Origin: Tullyiplasma multilocale ATCC 49900
Lineage (GTDB): Bacteria > Bacillota_I > Bacilli_A > Mycoplasmatales > Mycoplasmataceae
Reading direction: 5' to 3'
DNA length: 64,000 nt
Assembly: GCF_000483165.1 (NCBI RefSeq)
Contig: NZ_AXXW01000006.1
Coordinates: 1 to 64,000, forward strand
A model generated the notes under the pieces. The model was given only the letters and a program-made list of their open reading frames with translations. It had not been told where the DNA came from and made no database searches. Numbering within the stretch: position 1 is the first letter of the stretch; every line of letters begins with the position of its first letter. This document shows positions 1-8,791 of the stretch, piece by piece. The position numbers and the translations under genes are program-made.

Positions 1-159
1 GAAAGTTTTCACGCGTTAATGAAAAAAGCTACAATTCATTCTAATAAGAAAAAATATAAATCTTTGAAGGATTATATAAATGATGTCATTGGTTGAATGA
101 TTTGATATAACAAAAATAAAAAAAGCAACATAAAACTATACTGACAAAAAACATTCTAA
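1..159 (+). CDS. IS3-family transposase, C-terminal end (partial)
   Basis: Reads open from the window edge to a TAA at 157-159, with two in-frame TGA codons read as Trp. The last 52 residues (SFHALMKKATIHSN..., then a Lys-rich stretch and ...DVIGWMIWYNKNKK) have the form of the end of an IS150/IS3-type OrfB, where a conserved basic segment ends in a WxxWYN-like motif after the catalytic DDE core. The core itself lies outside the window, so this rests on the tail alone. It would be the DNA strand-transfer enzyme of the element. Confidence 0.6.
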
Positions 160-353
160 ATTTATACCATTTTATATAAGTTGGTATAAAAAGATATAAA
201 TTTTTCAATTATTTAATTAAATAATGAAAAAACTTTTGAAATAAAAAGTTTATTTTTGCATACACTTTTTTAGTTTTTTAGATAAAATTAAATTAATTAC
301 TATGCTGTAGTCAAATTTTATTTTAAATGCTCCAAAAAGGGGTAACAGTCTCA
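1..353 (+). mobile_element. Right end of an IS3-type insertion element (partial)
   Basis: The transposase tail ends at 159. A perfect 9-bp inverted repeat (161-169 with 182-190) follows. The permease gene on the other strand loses similarity to its family at about 354. The proposed border is the CA of GTCTCA at 348-353, because IS3-type elements end in TG...CA. The left end is outside the window, so terminal repeats and target duplication cannot be checked. The border is inferred. Confidence 0.45.
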
Positions 354-1179
354 AGACTATTGTTTGGGCTTCTGAGTTTACGGCCGTTGGATAGTCAGGA
401 TATAAACCAAATGGCATGAATTTAAATGCCCCAATTATTCCCGTCGTTATCATATAAATAATTATTGGCATAATTTGTGGAATTGATATCTTTCAAAATT
501 GTTGTCACTTAGGAGTTCCATCAATTGCTGCCGCATGATAAAGTTTAGTATTAACTCTCATAAAGGCAGCTGTGAACATCAAAATTTTAAAGGGTAGCAT
601 ACTTCACGTACCATAAATTACTATTAACATTTTAGAGAATTTAGGATCTCTCCAGTTAACTGAAGATAGCCCAATCTTTCTCAATATTTGATTCAAAATA
701 GATGTATCGAAATTTGAGAAAATCATAGAGAATGCCATAGCCACTGCTATTGATGAAGTTATGTACGGCATGAAGAAAACAGATTGAAGAAAAGAGAAAG
801 CCCTTTTATTCAAAATATTAGAGAGAAGTTTACCTGTTAATAATGTTATTAACAATGATAAAGGTACTGCACATATTGCATATACAAACGAATTTAAAAT
901 AGAAATCTTGAATTCTCTGTCATTGAATAGTGTCTTAAATTGTCCAAGCGAAAGTTCAAAACCTTCTCACATTTGATTGGCATTAAAACCATTTCTAAAC
1001 ACGATGAAAACCGCATAGTAAGTGAATAGAAAGATGAAAAAGATTCCAGGAGTTATTCATATTAACTGATTAATAAAATCATGTTTTCCCTTTTCCATAT
1101 TTTTTGGTTTGTCTTTACTATGTTTAAACTTTTTGGTTATATTATCCACCCTTGGTCGAAAACCTTTACTCTTATTCAT
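250..1179 (-). CDS. Sugar-type (CUT1) ABC transporter permease, C-terminus replaced
   Basis: A 309-residue membrane protein with TGA read as Trp. It starts at ATG 1179 and overlaps the end of the ATPase gene by 8 bp, so it is translated from the same operon. Several hydrophobic segments are visible, and the EAA loop that docks on the ATPase ([20 protein letters not shown]) lies near residue 213. UgpA/MalF-type permeases keep one more long membrane helix after this. Here family-like sequence stops at ...EAQTIV, and the last ~35 residues are a basic tail encoded by the presumed IS end. The usual second permease gene is not visible downstream within the window. The transporter may therefore be crippled unless the partner gene lies beyond the element. 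Confidence 0.75.
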
Positions 1180-3016
1180 ATTCAACCTCTATTCTTAAGT
1201 TGTCTTGATTAAATAAATATATTTTTTCCTTTTTAGCATAAACTTTAATATCATCACCAATATCAAAATTCATAAGACTAGGTTCTATTAGAAAAGCTAT
1301 TTTTTTATCAGTGTTACTTTTAATTTTTACGTGATTGTATTTACCAAGTTGTTCAACTAGTAAAACTCTCCCAATAGCAAAAAAAGTATCATAGTCCTTA
1401 TTTTTAATATTTGACAGATGTTCTGGGCGAACCGCCACCAAAACTTCTTTATCAGTTTTAGCTTTTGTTTTTAAAGAAAGTTTTGTCCCAGACGGAAGTT
1501 TTAATTTACCATCATTTATTTCACTTTCGATGAAATTAATATTCGGAGTTCCAATAAACTTTGCCACAAATGTATTTTGTGGTTTGTTATATATTTCCAT
1601 TGGTTTTCCATATTGTTGAAGAATACCCTTATCCATAACAAATATACGATCTGAAATACTTAAAGCTTCTTCTTGATCATGAGTTACGAAAATAGTTGTA
1701 ATGCCAACCCTTTGTTGGAAACGTTTAATTCAATCACGTGTTGTCAGTCTTAATTTTGCATCTAAGTTAGACAATGGTTCATCCAATAATAAAATTTTTG
1801 GTTGTTTAACAATGGCTCTAGCAATCGCAACCCTTTGTTGTTGTCCACCAGATAATTCGTGAGGCTTTTTATTCAATTGATTTTCAATTTCCACCTTCTG
1901 TGCTGTTTCAAAAACCATCTTCTTGATTTTTTGTTTTCTTGTGAATATTTTTCTTTTTAAGTCTTTAATGAGATTATTTGTCTCAATCTTTTTACCTTTT
2001 TCACCAATTTCCTTTGTTACTTCTTTGATCATATTATCCACAAAATTTTTGATGGCCAATTCATACTTAGCCACGATTGTATATAAATAGGATTCATTTA
2101 TCTGAGTTCTTTTTTGGATATATTGTTCATACTTAACTCTATTATCTTCAGATTCGAATATATTGATAGTTGCTTTGCTCTCCAAATCAATACCGCCATT
2201 ATATCTTTTCTGTTCAATTAAAATGTTTTTCTTGCTTATTTTCCCTGTTTTATCCAAATTCTTTAAATAAGATTTTTTATTACTTATCTCATAATTTAAA
2301 TATTCAATATAGAAATCTACTGCATCTTTGAACAGAGGATTTAAATCTTTATTTTCTTTTATATCTTTTTCGATACTTACAAATGAGTTGAGCACTTTAA
2401 GATATGCTTCAGCATAGGCATATCTAGTCTTATCAAATAGATATGTAATCATTTTATTTTTTAGCAAAATAGATTGATCATTAGAAAATAATTTTTTGAC
2501 ATATTTTTTAATCTCTACTTCATGTTTTTTAAGAAATGACTTTTCTCCATCTTCATAACTAGCAAATATATCATCAGATATTTTTTTAAACATATTTCTT
2601 ATTTTTGATTGTTCTTCAAGGATATTGGTATATCCTTCTGATAATTTAATTTCTCTAATCATAGACGAAAATTCTTTATTATCTATTTTCAATCTTCTTG
2701 AGAATTCTTTACTTTGATATAAAGGGTAAGCGATGTTTTTAAATACTGTCATATGCGTGTACAATGCATAACTTTGGAATACTAGTCCAATATTTCTTTT
2801 TTGGCTAGGTTTATGTGTTACATCTATCCCATCAAATATTATTTGACCTGAAGTTGTGTTTATTAAACCCGCAATTGCATTTAATGCAGTTGTTTTACCA
2901 CACCCCGATGGTCCTAATAGCGAAATTAATTCTCCTGTTTTTATATCAATATTTAAATCATTAACCGCTAGAAAGTTACCAAAGTCAATGGTTAAGTTTT
3001 TAAGTTCTATACTCAT
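1172..3016 (-). CDS. MalK/UgpC-type ABC transporter ATPase with a large internal insertion
   Basis: A 614-residue ATP-hydrolysing subunit. Walker [10 protein letters not shown] is at residues 35-43, the Q-loop at [13 protein letters not shown], signature LSGGQQQR near 388, Walker B ILLLDEP near 408, and the switch His in [11 protein letters not shown]-terminal TOBE-type regulatory region ends the protein. Normal relatives have about 50-60 residues between the Q-loop and the signature. Here there are about 300, rich in Lys, Glu, Ile and Tyr and probably helical. Comparable inserts are known in mollicute UgpC proteins, so this is a lineage trait rather than an assembly fault. It sits between the lipoprotein gene (23 bp upstream) and the permease (8-bp overlap). 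The UgpC name does not prove a glycerol-phosphate substrate; the riboswitch upstream suggests otherwise. Confidence 0.9.
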
Positions 3017-3039
3017 TCTCGTCCTTTCATAGACATTAT

Positions 3040-5067
3040 CTATTTTTTCGTTTCAATCGTAAATTTTTGTAAGTCCCCAGGCATGTTAGCGTGCAATTGT
3101 CCTAGGATCGTATTGTTGTTTCTTTCGCCACTTAATGTACTTATAAAATTAGCACTTGATTTACCATTTGCAACTCCTGTTCTAATAGAGTTACTAATTG
3201 CTTGTCTCACTATGTTTCCGAATGGATTTGGTACATGAGACACCAAAATTGTATTCTTGTTATCTGTTAAATATCTATCTACAAGTTCTCATAATAGAAT
3301 GTCAGTTTTTGAGAAAGTTTTATCAGATTGGGCTTCAGCAATTTTTTCATATGTATCAGCATCTTTTGGCGGAGTTGCACCTGGATTAAACTTACCAGTT
3401 CTCATATTGTCAAAACTTCCATTTACATAGTATGAATATCTATTCATAGCATCTTTTGTAGAAGGGATATATCCACTTTGTAGTGAAAACTTAGTAAGTG
3501 TTTTTTCTGATAGCATATATTGTAAAAATGCTGTAACAACTTTTTCTTTCCCAGTTTTGTTGGCACCAGTTGAATTAAATCCAGCAATACCTGGACCTTG
3601 TTGAGCAAAGTAGTCCGCTTTAAAGTCTTCTCCATTAGAAGATTTTGTAGAATTGGAAATCGCTACAATGTCCTGAGGCATTGCAAGGTTGGAATTATTA
3701 TTAATCATTGATCAAGAACCAGCTGAAGATGAAGTACTTGCAAACATAGTACCTTGTTTAAAAAAGTTGCTTGAGTATGCATTTTCAATCTTTCCAGGTA
3801 ATATAGCTCCTCTTCATTTTGCTCTTGGATCGTTTTCGTTATCCCTATTTGTTTTAGCTAGTTCAGCAATCTCATCAAATCATTTCATAGTAGTTCCAGC
3901 TGAACCACCAGAATTTAAGATAACTTTTCCAGTTCTTTGTTCATAATTCACATCTTTTAATTCATATAAGAAATCCTTGTGAGTGTCTTTAGTGGCATCA
4001 AGATTAGTTATTCCAGAATCTTTCGAAGCTTGAATGTAAACCCTATTGGCGGAATCATCTACACCAAAAGCATATACGTAACTTTCAGAAAATGATTTAT
4101 CCATCTTACGGATTTGTTCTGTTTCCATATCTGAATAAGTAATTTTACCGCTACTATCTTTTGAAAAGTTATGTAGTTCTTGATATAGTTTTGTCAAGAT
4201 ATAGTAATTATCATTATCTTTTAAAAGTTCGATGATTTTATCTACACTGACATTTCCTTCGAGTTTAGAAATAATTTTACTTATAAAAATTTCTTTTGTT
4301 TCAGCAGTAGCTTTAGCATTTTTAGTGAATATTTTACCAGTTTTGGCTGTTTGAAGCTTTAGTCCACCTTTATTACCAAATTCCGGGTCTTTGAATCTTG
4401 TTTCCATTGTAACTATTCGTTTTTCTTTACCAAGATTGCCCACCTCAGCATCAACTTTATGTTGTACATCGTGAAGCGCCAAAGTACGGTTACTGTTATA
4501 CTCATCAACACTTGTCATTAAGTCTTTAACAATTTGATTGTCGAATCCTCCTTCAACAACTTTACTTATCATTTCAATAAGCAATTTTAAATTAACCGTT
4601 GTGAAAGCAAGTGATTTAGCAGCTGGCAATACAGCTAATTTATCTTTAATTATTCCTTCTTCATAGAATGAATCTCTAATAAATTTTTCTCTTAACTCTT
4701 TTTCCTCATATCCAATTGTGGCCTGCATATCTCTAATTTGATTTTTTGCAGCACCCATAGAAATAGAAGACACTGAATCTGGATATGCAACGTATAAATC
4801 CGGTAATGCTTTACCAGCTGCAATATCTTGAGCTACAGGGTCTTCTTTTTTTCATCTATATTGAACTTTAATGTCAGATTCATTACTTTCATTAAAGTCA
4901 TTAATCATTTCTTCATATGCTTTGGCTATCTTTCCAGTTTGCGAAGCAACTATACCCGGCAACATGAAAATAACATCTTCTTCAGATTTATCCGAACAAG
5001 CAACAACTGCCATAGCAGATGATGTTGTAAGTGTGACAGCTCCTAAAATTGTTAATAATTTTTTCAT
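3040..5067 (-). CDS. ABC transporter substrate-binding lipoprotein
   Basis: A 675-residue lipoprotein. The N-terminus is a lipoprotein signal peptide ([12 protein letters not shown]...AVVAC) with the lipidated Cys at residue 24. The body has the character of extracellular solute-binding proteins of the sugar type: a [11 protein letters not shown]-like segment early on, and near the C-terminal half a ...[26 protein letters not shown]... segment typical of MalE/UgpB folds. It is first gene of the operon, followed by the ATPase and permease, and is preceded by a good RBS (AAGGAG). The leader (5068-5240) carries a 2'-dG-type aptamer and terminator, so expression is probably controlled by a purine deoxynucleoside. 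The bound ligand cannot be read from sequence. Confidence 0.85.
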
Positions 5068-5120
5068 TTTATTCTCCTTTTAGTTCTAGCAACTTAAACG
5101 GTTAACACATACTCCACATA

Positions 5121-5161
5121 ATAAAAGAGGGTTCAAAAGCACAATGCTTGAAAACCCCCTT
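5121..5161 (-). terminator. Intrinsic terminator of the riboswitch leader
   Basis: On the minus strand an AGGGGGTTTTCAAGCA arm pairs with TGCTTTTGAACCCTCT around a TTG loop with a small bulge. It is followed by TTTTATT. It lies between the aptamer (5176-5238) and the lipoprotein start (5067), the place of an expression platform. Confidence 0.75.
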
Positions 5162-5175
5162 CCATTGATTCAAAT

Positions 5176-5238
5176 ACTTACAGTCCCTATTTTTGGCAAG
5201 GGGTGGAACAGTAGCCCATTTTGCTACCCTATATAAGT
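5176..5238 (-). promoter_or_regulatory. Purine-class riboswitch aptamer, 2'-deoxyguanosine type
   Basis: On the minus strand P1 is formed by ACTTATA (5238-5232) and TGTAAGT (5182-5176) with one G-U pair. P2 is GTAGC/GCTAC closing loop AAAATGG. J2/3 contains CCACC and P3 follows with a CC-containing loop. The block is almost identical to the aptamer before nrdF at 60919. Guanine aptamers read CUACC in J2/3; the U-to-C change seen here and at 60919 is the one linked to 2'-deoxyguanosine recognition in Mesoplasma florum. A terminator follows 15 nt after P1, so it is probably a ligand-induced OFF switch. Confidence 0.82.
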
Positions 5239-5475
5239 TTTCCGGTATTAAGTTATTGAAATTATCTCATTTAAAATTCAAAAATAAAGACTTTAAAAAT
5301 AGAACATTTTCCACTGAAATTTTTTATAAAACAAAGTTAGAAAATTAATATTTTGGAAATTTTAGATTAAAAACCGATACCTATAAGCCTATAGAATTTC
5401 CAAAAAATAAAAGAAAATAATAAAGACTTTTTCCAATATTTTCCGTTTTTAACAAAACGCCATTAAAGACAAAAT

Positions 5476-5502
5476 AAAAAAGTAAGTTTGACCTTACTTT
5501 TT
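5476..5502. terminator. Bidirectional terminator hairpin after trmB
   Basis: AAAAAGTAAG pairs with CTTACTTTTT around TTTGAC, with A and T runs on both sides. It overlaps the trmB stop codon. Confidence 0.65.
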
Positions 5503-6156
5503 ATTTTTAAGAATAATCTTATTAATATTTTTTCCAAGATTATGGAATTTAGCTTCATATTCTGTTGGAATATTGTTTTTTAACATTTCTTCATTTGCAT
5601 ATAAATCTGTTGTTTGAGCAATTGTTTCTCATTTATCAGTTTCATCTAGTTGTTCAAGAGTTGAAGCAAATAATCCATCGTTATCAGTCTTCATGTGAAT
5701 TTCTCCACCCTCTTTTAAAATCTTAGAATAAATATCTAAAAACTTAACGTAAGTTAAACGTTTTTTAGCATGACGAGATTTTGGTCATGGATCTGAGAAG
5801 TTTAAATAGATCTGATCGATACTATTTTCTTCAAACATATCACTTAAATCTTCAGCGAAGTCATTTAGGTACTTTAAGTTTGTCATTTCAGCATCACCAA
5901 ATGTATTAAGTGATTTCTTCAAAGCAACTCCAACAACAGTTTTTTCTTTTTCCATACCAATATAATTAATGTCTTGGTTTTGTAAAGCGTGGTTCGTAAT
6001 AAAATTACCTTTCCCACACCCGATTTCTAAATGTATTTTCTTATCATTTCCAAAACTATTCATAGATGTTAGTTTTGTTTGACCATCGAACTTAATTAAA
6101 TGTTTTTCATTTTCATTTAAAAAATCGTCAGTTCAAGGTTTGTTTCTTAATCTCAT
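5494..6156 (-). CDS. trmB: tRNA (guanine-N7-)-methyltransferase TrmB
   Basis: A 220-residue SAM-dependent enzyme that makes m7G at position 46 of tRNAs. The N-terminus MRLRNKPW is typical of the family. The SAM-binding loop is [11 protein letters not shown] near residue 40, the family motif (I)[18 protein letters not shown] lies around residue 120, with Trp encoded by TGA, and the C-terminal [15 protein letters not shown] matches the conserved TxYExKF substrate motif. Length fits the family. It starts 9 bp after mgtE and is probably cotranscribed with it. Confidence 0.95.
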
Positions 6157-6165
6157 ATTTCTCTC

Positions 6166-7572
6166 CTATAAAAAGGCTAATCCCATACCTAAAAACAGTG
6201 CTACAGACGCAATATCAACAACTGTAGTAATTAAAGGTGATGAGGCCACTGTTGGGTCTAATTTGACCGCTTTTGCCGCTAATGGCAATAAACATCCAAT
6301 GATGTTTGCAAATACAATACTCAATAATAGTCCGATTGAACTTGAACCAATTGCGATTCAAATTTCACTTCCTGATAAATCACCATTGAATTGAACTAAA
6401 TAAATGAATATTAATCTTAAAAAGTTAAATCCAATTAATGGAATTGCAATTAAAATTGAAGTCACAAATTCTTTAAGAATAATTTCTTTAATTTCTTTTT
6501 TATGAATTTGTCTTAGTGTTAATGATCTAACCATCATTAGCGCAGATTGGTTTCCACTACTTCCAGCAATTCCGGCAACAATTAAAACCATTGGCAATAA
6601 CATCATTAAAACTTGTTCATGCTGATTTGTATAATCTGTTACGTGATATAAGTCAAAGAAAGCTATCATCAAGATATGTGTAATAGTTCCTAAAATTAAC
6701 ATCGCAATTAATCAGATAGAACGTGATTTAAACATTTTGAAAACACTTGTTTCAAAATAATCAGATTCAGCATTATTAATTCCTGAAAATTTTTGAATAT
6801 CTTCAGTAGCTTCTTCAACTAAAACATCGATAACATCATCTACTGTAATAATACCCACCAATTTATGTTGTTTGTCAACAACAGGCAATGTATTCAAGTC
6901 ATAACGTTTGAAAACAACCCCAACTTCTTCTTGATCCAAATCACTTGGAACAGAAACAATTTTAGTGTTCATAATTTCACCCATTGTTTTGTTATGGTTA
7001 TTTAAAATTAAATCTTTAATTTCAATTCACCCTAATAATTCATCTTTGCTATTTGTGATGAATAAATCATCAATCTCATCAAAATCTTCATGACGTCTTC
7101 TAATTTTTTTAATAGCCATTTCGACAGTATCTGCATCTTCTAACTCTGTGAAGTTAACTGACATAATTCCACCAGCTGTTTCTTCATCGTATTTTAAAAT
7201 ACTATTAATTTCTGCACGTTGTTCTTTTGTAGTTGCTTTTAAAACTTTTTTAACAATTTCAGCTGGCATTTCATCAATTACATCAATGATGTCATCTGTA
7301 TATAATTCATCAACAATTTCTTTAATCTCATGTGATGTAAATGATCCAATAATATATTCTTGGTGTTCTGAACTTAAGTATGTAAAAATTTCTGCAGCTT
7401 CATCTGTTTCTAACATTCTAAAAATCTTTAAAACAGTTTTTTCTTCCGTGTGTTCAAGTGCTTCTGCAAAATCTACATATTGATGTTCTTTTGATAAATC
7501 ACGAACCCCTTTAATATTTTTTGTTTCAGCAGCTTCAACTAGCTGCTGCTCTAATTCTGAAATTTCTAACAT
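6166..7572 (-). CDS. mgtE: Magnesium transporter MgtE
   Basis: A 468-residue Mg2+ channel. Residues 1-130 form the helical MgtE N domain, ending at the TAGGIMSV motif near residue 135. A pair of CBS domains follows (...LITNS-type segments, then LPVVDKQHKLVGIITVDDVIDVL), and the C-terminal third is the multi-pass pore with the conserved GNQSALMMVRSL-type segment. The start chosen is ATG 7572, which has the RBS AAGAGGATTT. An upstream in-frame ATG at 7623 lacks one and would extend into the neighbouring 3' region. It is followed directly by trmB. No Mg2+ riboswitch is visible: only 65 bp separate it from the preceding gene. Confidence 0.95.
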
Positions 7573-7637
7573 AAATCCTCTTTTCATTATTAATATAATT
7601 TTAGCAAAATAAAAAGCATCCATGATGCTTTTTGAGA

Positions 7638-8204
7638 TTAATTGAACATTGACCCGTCTTCATAAATAAAAGTTTGATTCATCAAGTTCATTTGGTCAAG
7701 AATTTTAGAATCGGTAGTTCTTAAATATTCTTCTCTTAATTTAATTAGTTCGATCGCGGCATTGTGTGATTTCACTAAATAAACTCTGTTATCAGCAACT
7801 AATTGTTCATCAAATAGCGCTCCATAAACAAAGTGATTAATGGCAATTTCAGCCATTTGCGTAGTTGATCCTTTTTGGTAATATCTGAAGTCAGAAACTA
7901 CCGCGATTACAAATTTATTTAATTGAGTAGTTTTAGCTTGCTCAATCGCAATCGCAAATTCCATGATCATTCCATGGTCTAAACTGTCTAGTTCACAAAT
8001 AACATATTCAGATTCAGTAACAGCTTGATAATCTGTTGCTCATATTTGTAATGGTGTTGGTGTTACTGATTGATTTGTATCAAAATCAATTGGGTTTTTG
8101 ATTATAAAGTCTGTCAATTCTCCTCTCATATTAACACCTTCAATTTTTCTTTGGTTAACTTGCGCTTCGTTGAACATACTTCCTGCGTTATATATTTGTT
8201 TCAT
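7638..8204 (-). CDS. Nucleoside 2-deoxyribosyltransferase
   Basis: A 188-residue enzyme that swaps the base on deoxyribonucleosides. The family signatures are the N-terminal YNAGSMFNEAQVNQRKIEG loop, the NPIDFDTNQS segment, and SEYVICELDSLDHGMIMEFAIA, which carries the active-site Glu/Asp cluster, followed by HNAAIEL near the C-terminus. ATG 8204 has a GAGGT ribosome site. It stops 65 bp before mgtE. In mollicutes, which lack de novo purine and pyrimidine synthesis, this enzyme supplies deoxynucleosides. It pairs logically with the two 2'-dG-type riboswitches in the window. Confidence 0.88.
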
Positions 8205-8270
8205 TTTTTACCTCATTCTTCTAAGTTATTTTATCAAATTAAAACTCTTTATATAATTTAAATAAAAGAT

Positions 8271-8276
8271 TATAAT
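8271..8276 (+). promoter_or_regulatory. -10 box of the tmRNA gene
   Basis: A perfect TATAAT ends 8 nt before the first base of mature tmRNA. No clear -35 box is seen upstream. Confidence 0.6.
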
Positions 8277-8284
8277 AAAGGTAT

Positions 8285-8702
8285 GGGGATGTCCTGGATT
8301 CGACAGGATATGCTTGCCTTGCAACGGCAGTAGTGTGGAAGACTATAAATTCTACTAGGTTTGATAAAACGCAAACAACGAAAAACAAGAAAACTTTGAA
8401 ATGCCAGCATTTATGATCAACAATGCATCAGCTGGAGCAAACTTCGCGTTTGCTTAATTAACTCTTAGAAGTTAATAGCACTCAACTTATAGATATGTAG
8501 TGGGCTTCATATTCTATTCGTATTACCCTAGTCTACTAGAAACTTATGATCATGATACTTAAGATTCGAAATCCCATCATGAACGGTATTGTTAACTTTT
8601 GTTACTTTTAGTAACATTATCGAGTTAGAAAAGATAACTAAACTGTAGAAGTTGCTTGGTGATATATTTTGGACGCGGGTTCGATTCCCGCCATCTCCAC
8701 CA
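8285..8702 (+). ncRNA. ssrA: tmRNA (SsrA)
   Basis: Rescues stalled ribosomes with SmpB. The 5' acceptor strand GGGGATG (8285) pairs with CATCTCC (8692-8698), followed by A and CCA. The T-arm GCGGGTTCGATTCCCGC lies just before. The tag reading frame runs from GCA 8371 to TAA 8455-8457 and encodes 28 residues beginning ANNEKQENFEMPAF and ending in GANFAFA, a hydrophobic Ala-ending degron. smpB is 4 kb away at 12377. The tRNA-like ends make the call secure. Confidence 0.97.
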
Positions 8703-8716
8703 TTAAGAAAATAAGT

Positions 8717-8741
8717 ACTTGGCTTTTAGCTAAGTTTTTTT
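8717..8741 (+). terminator. tmRNA terminator
   Basis: ACTTGGCT pairs with AGCTAAGT around TTT, followed by a run of seven T, directly downstream of tmRNA. Confidence 0.75.
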
Positions 8742-8761
8742 ATGTTCAAATTATGCATAAA

Positions 8762-8782
8762 AAAACACCCTAAGGTGTTTTT
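8762..8782. terminator. Bidirectional terminator between tmRNA and ptsG
   Basis: AAAACACC pairs with GGTGTTTT around CTAA. It lies just past the end of the corrected ptsG frame. Confidence 0.65.
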
Positions 8783-8791
8783 GTTTAGCTT

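Noticed and set aside
5176-5238. Ordinary guanine riboswitch
   Set aside because: J2/3 reads CCACC, not CUACC, and the aptamer matches the nrd-linked copy far better. Only an assay can settle it.
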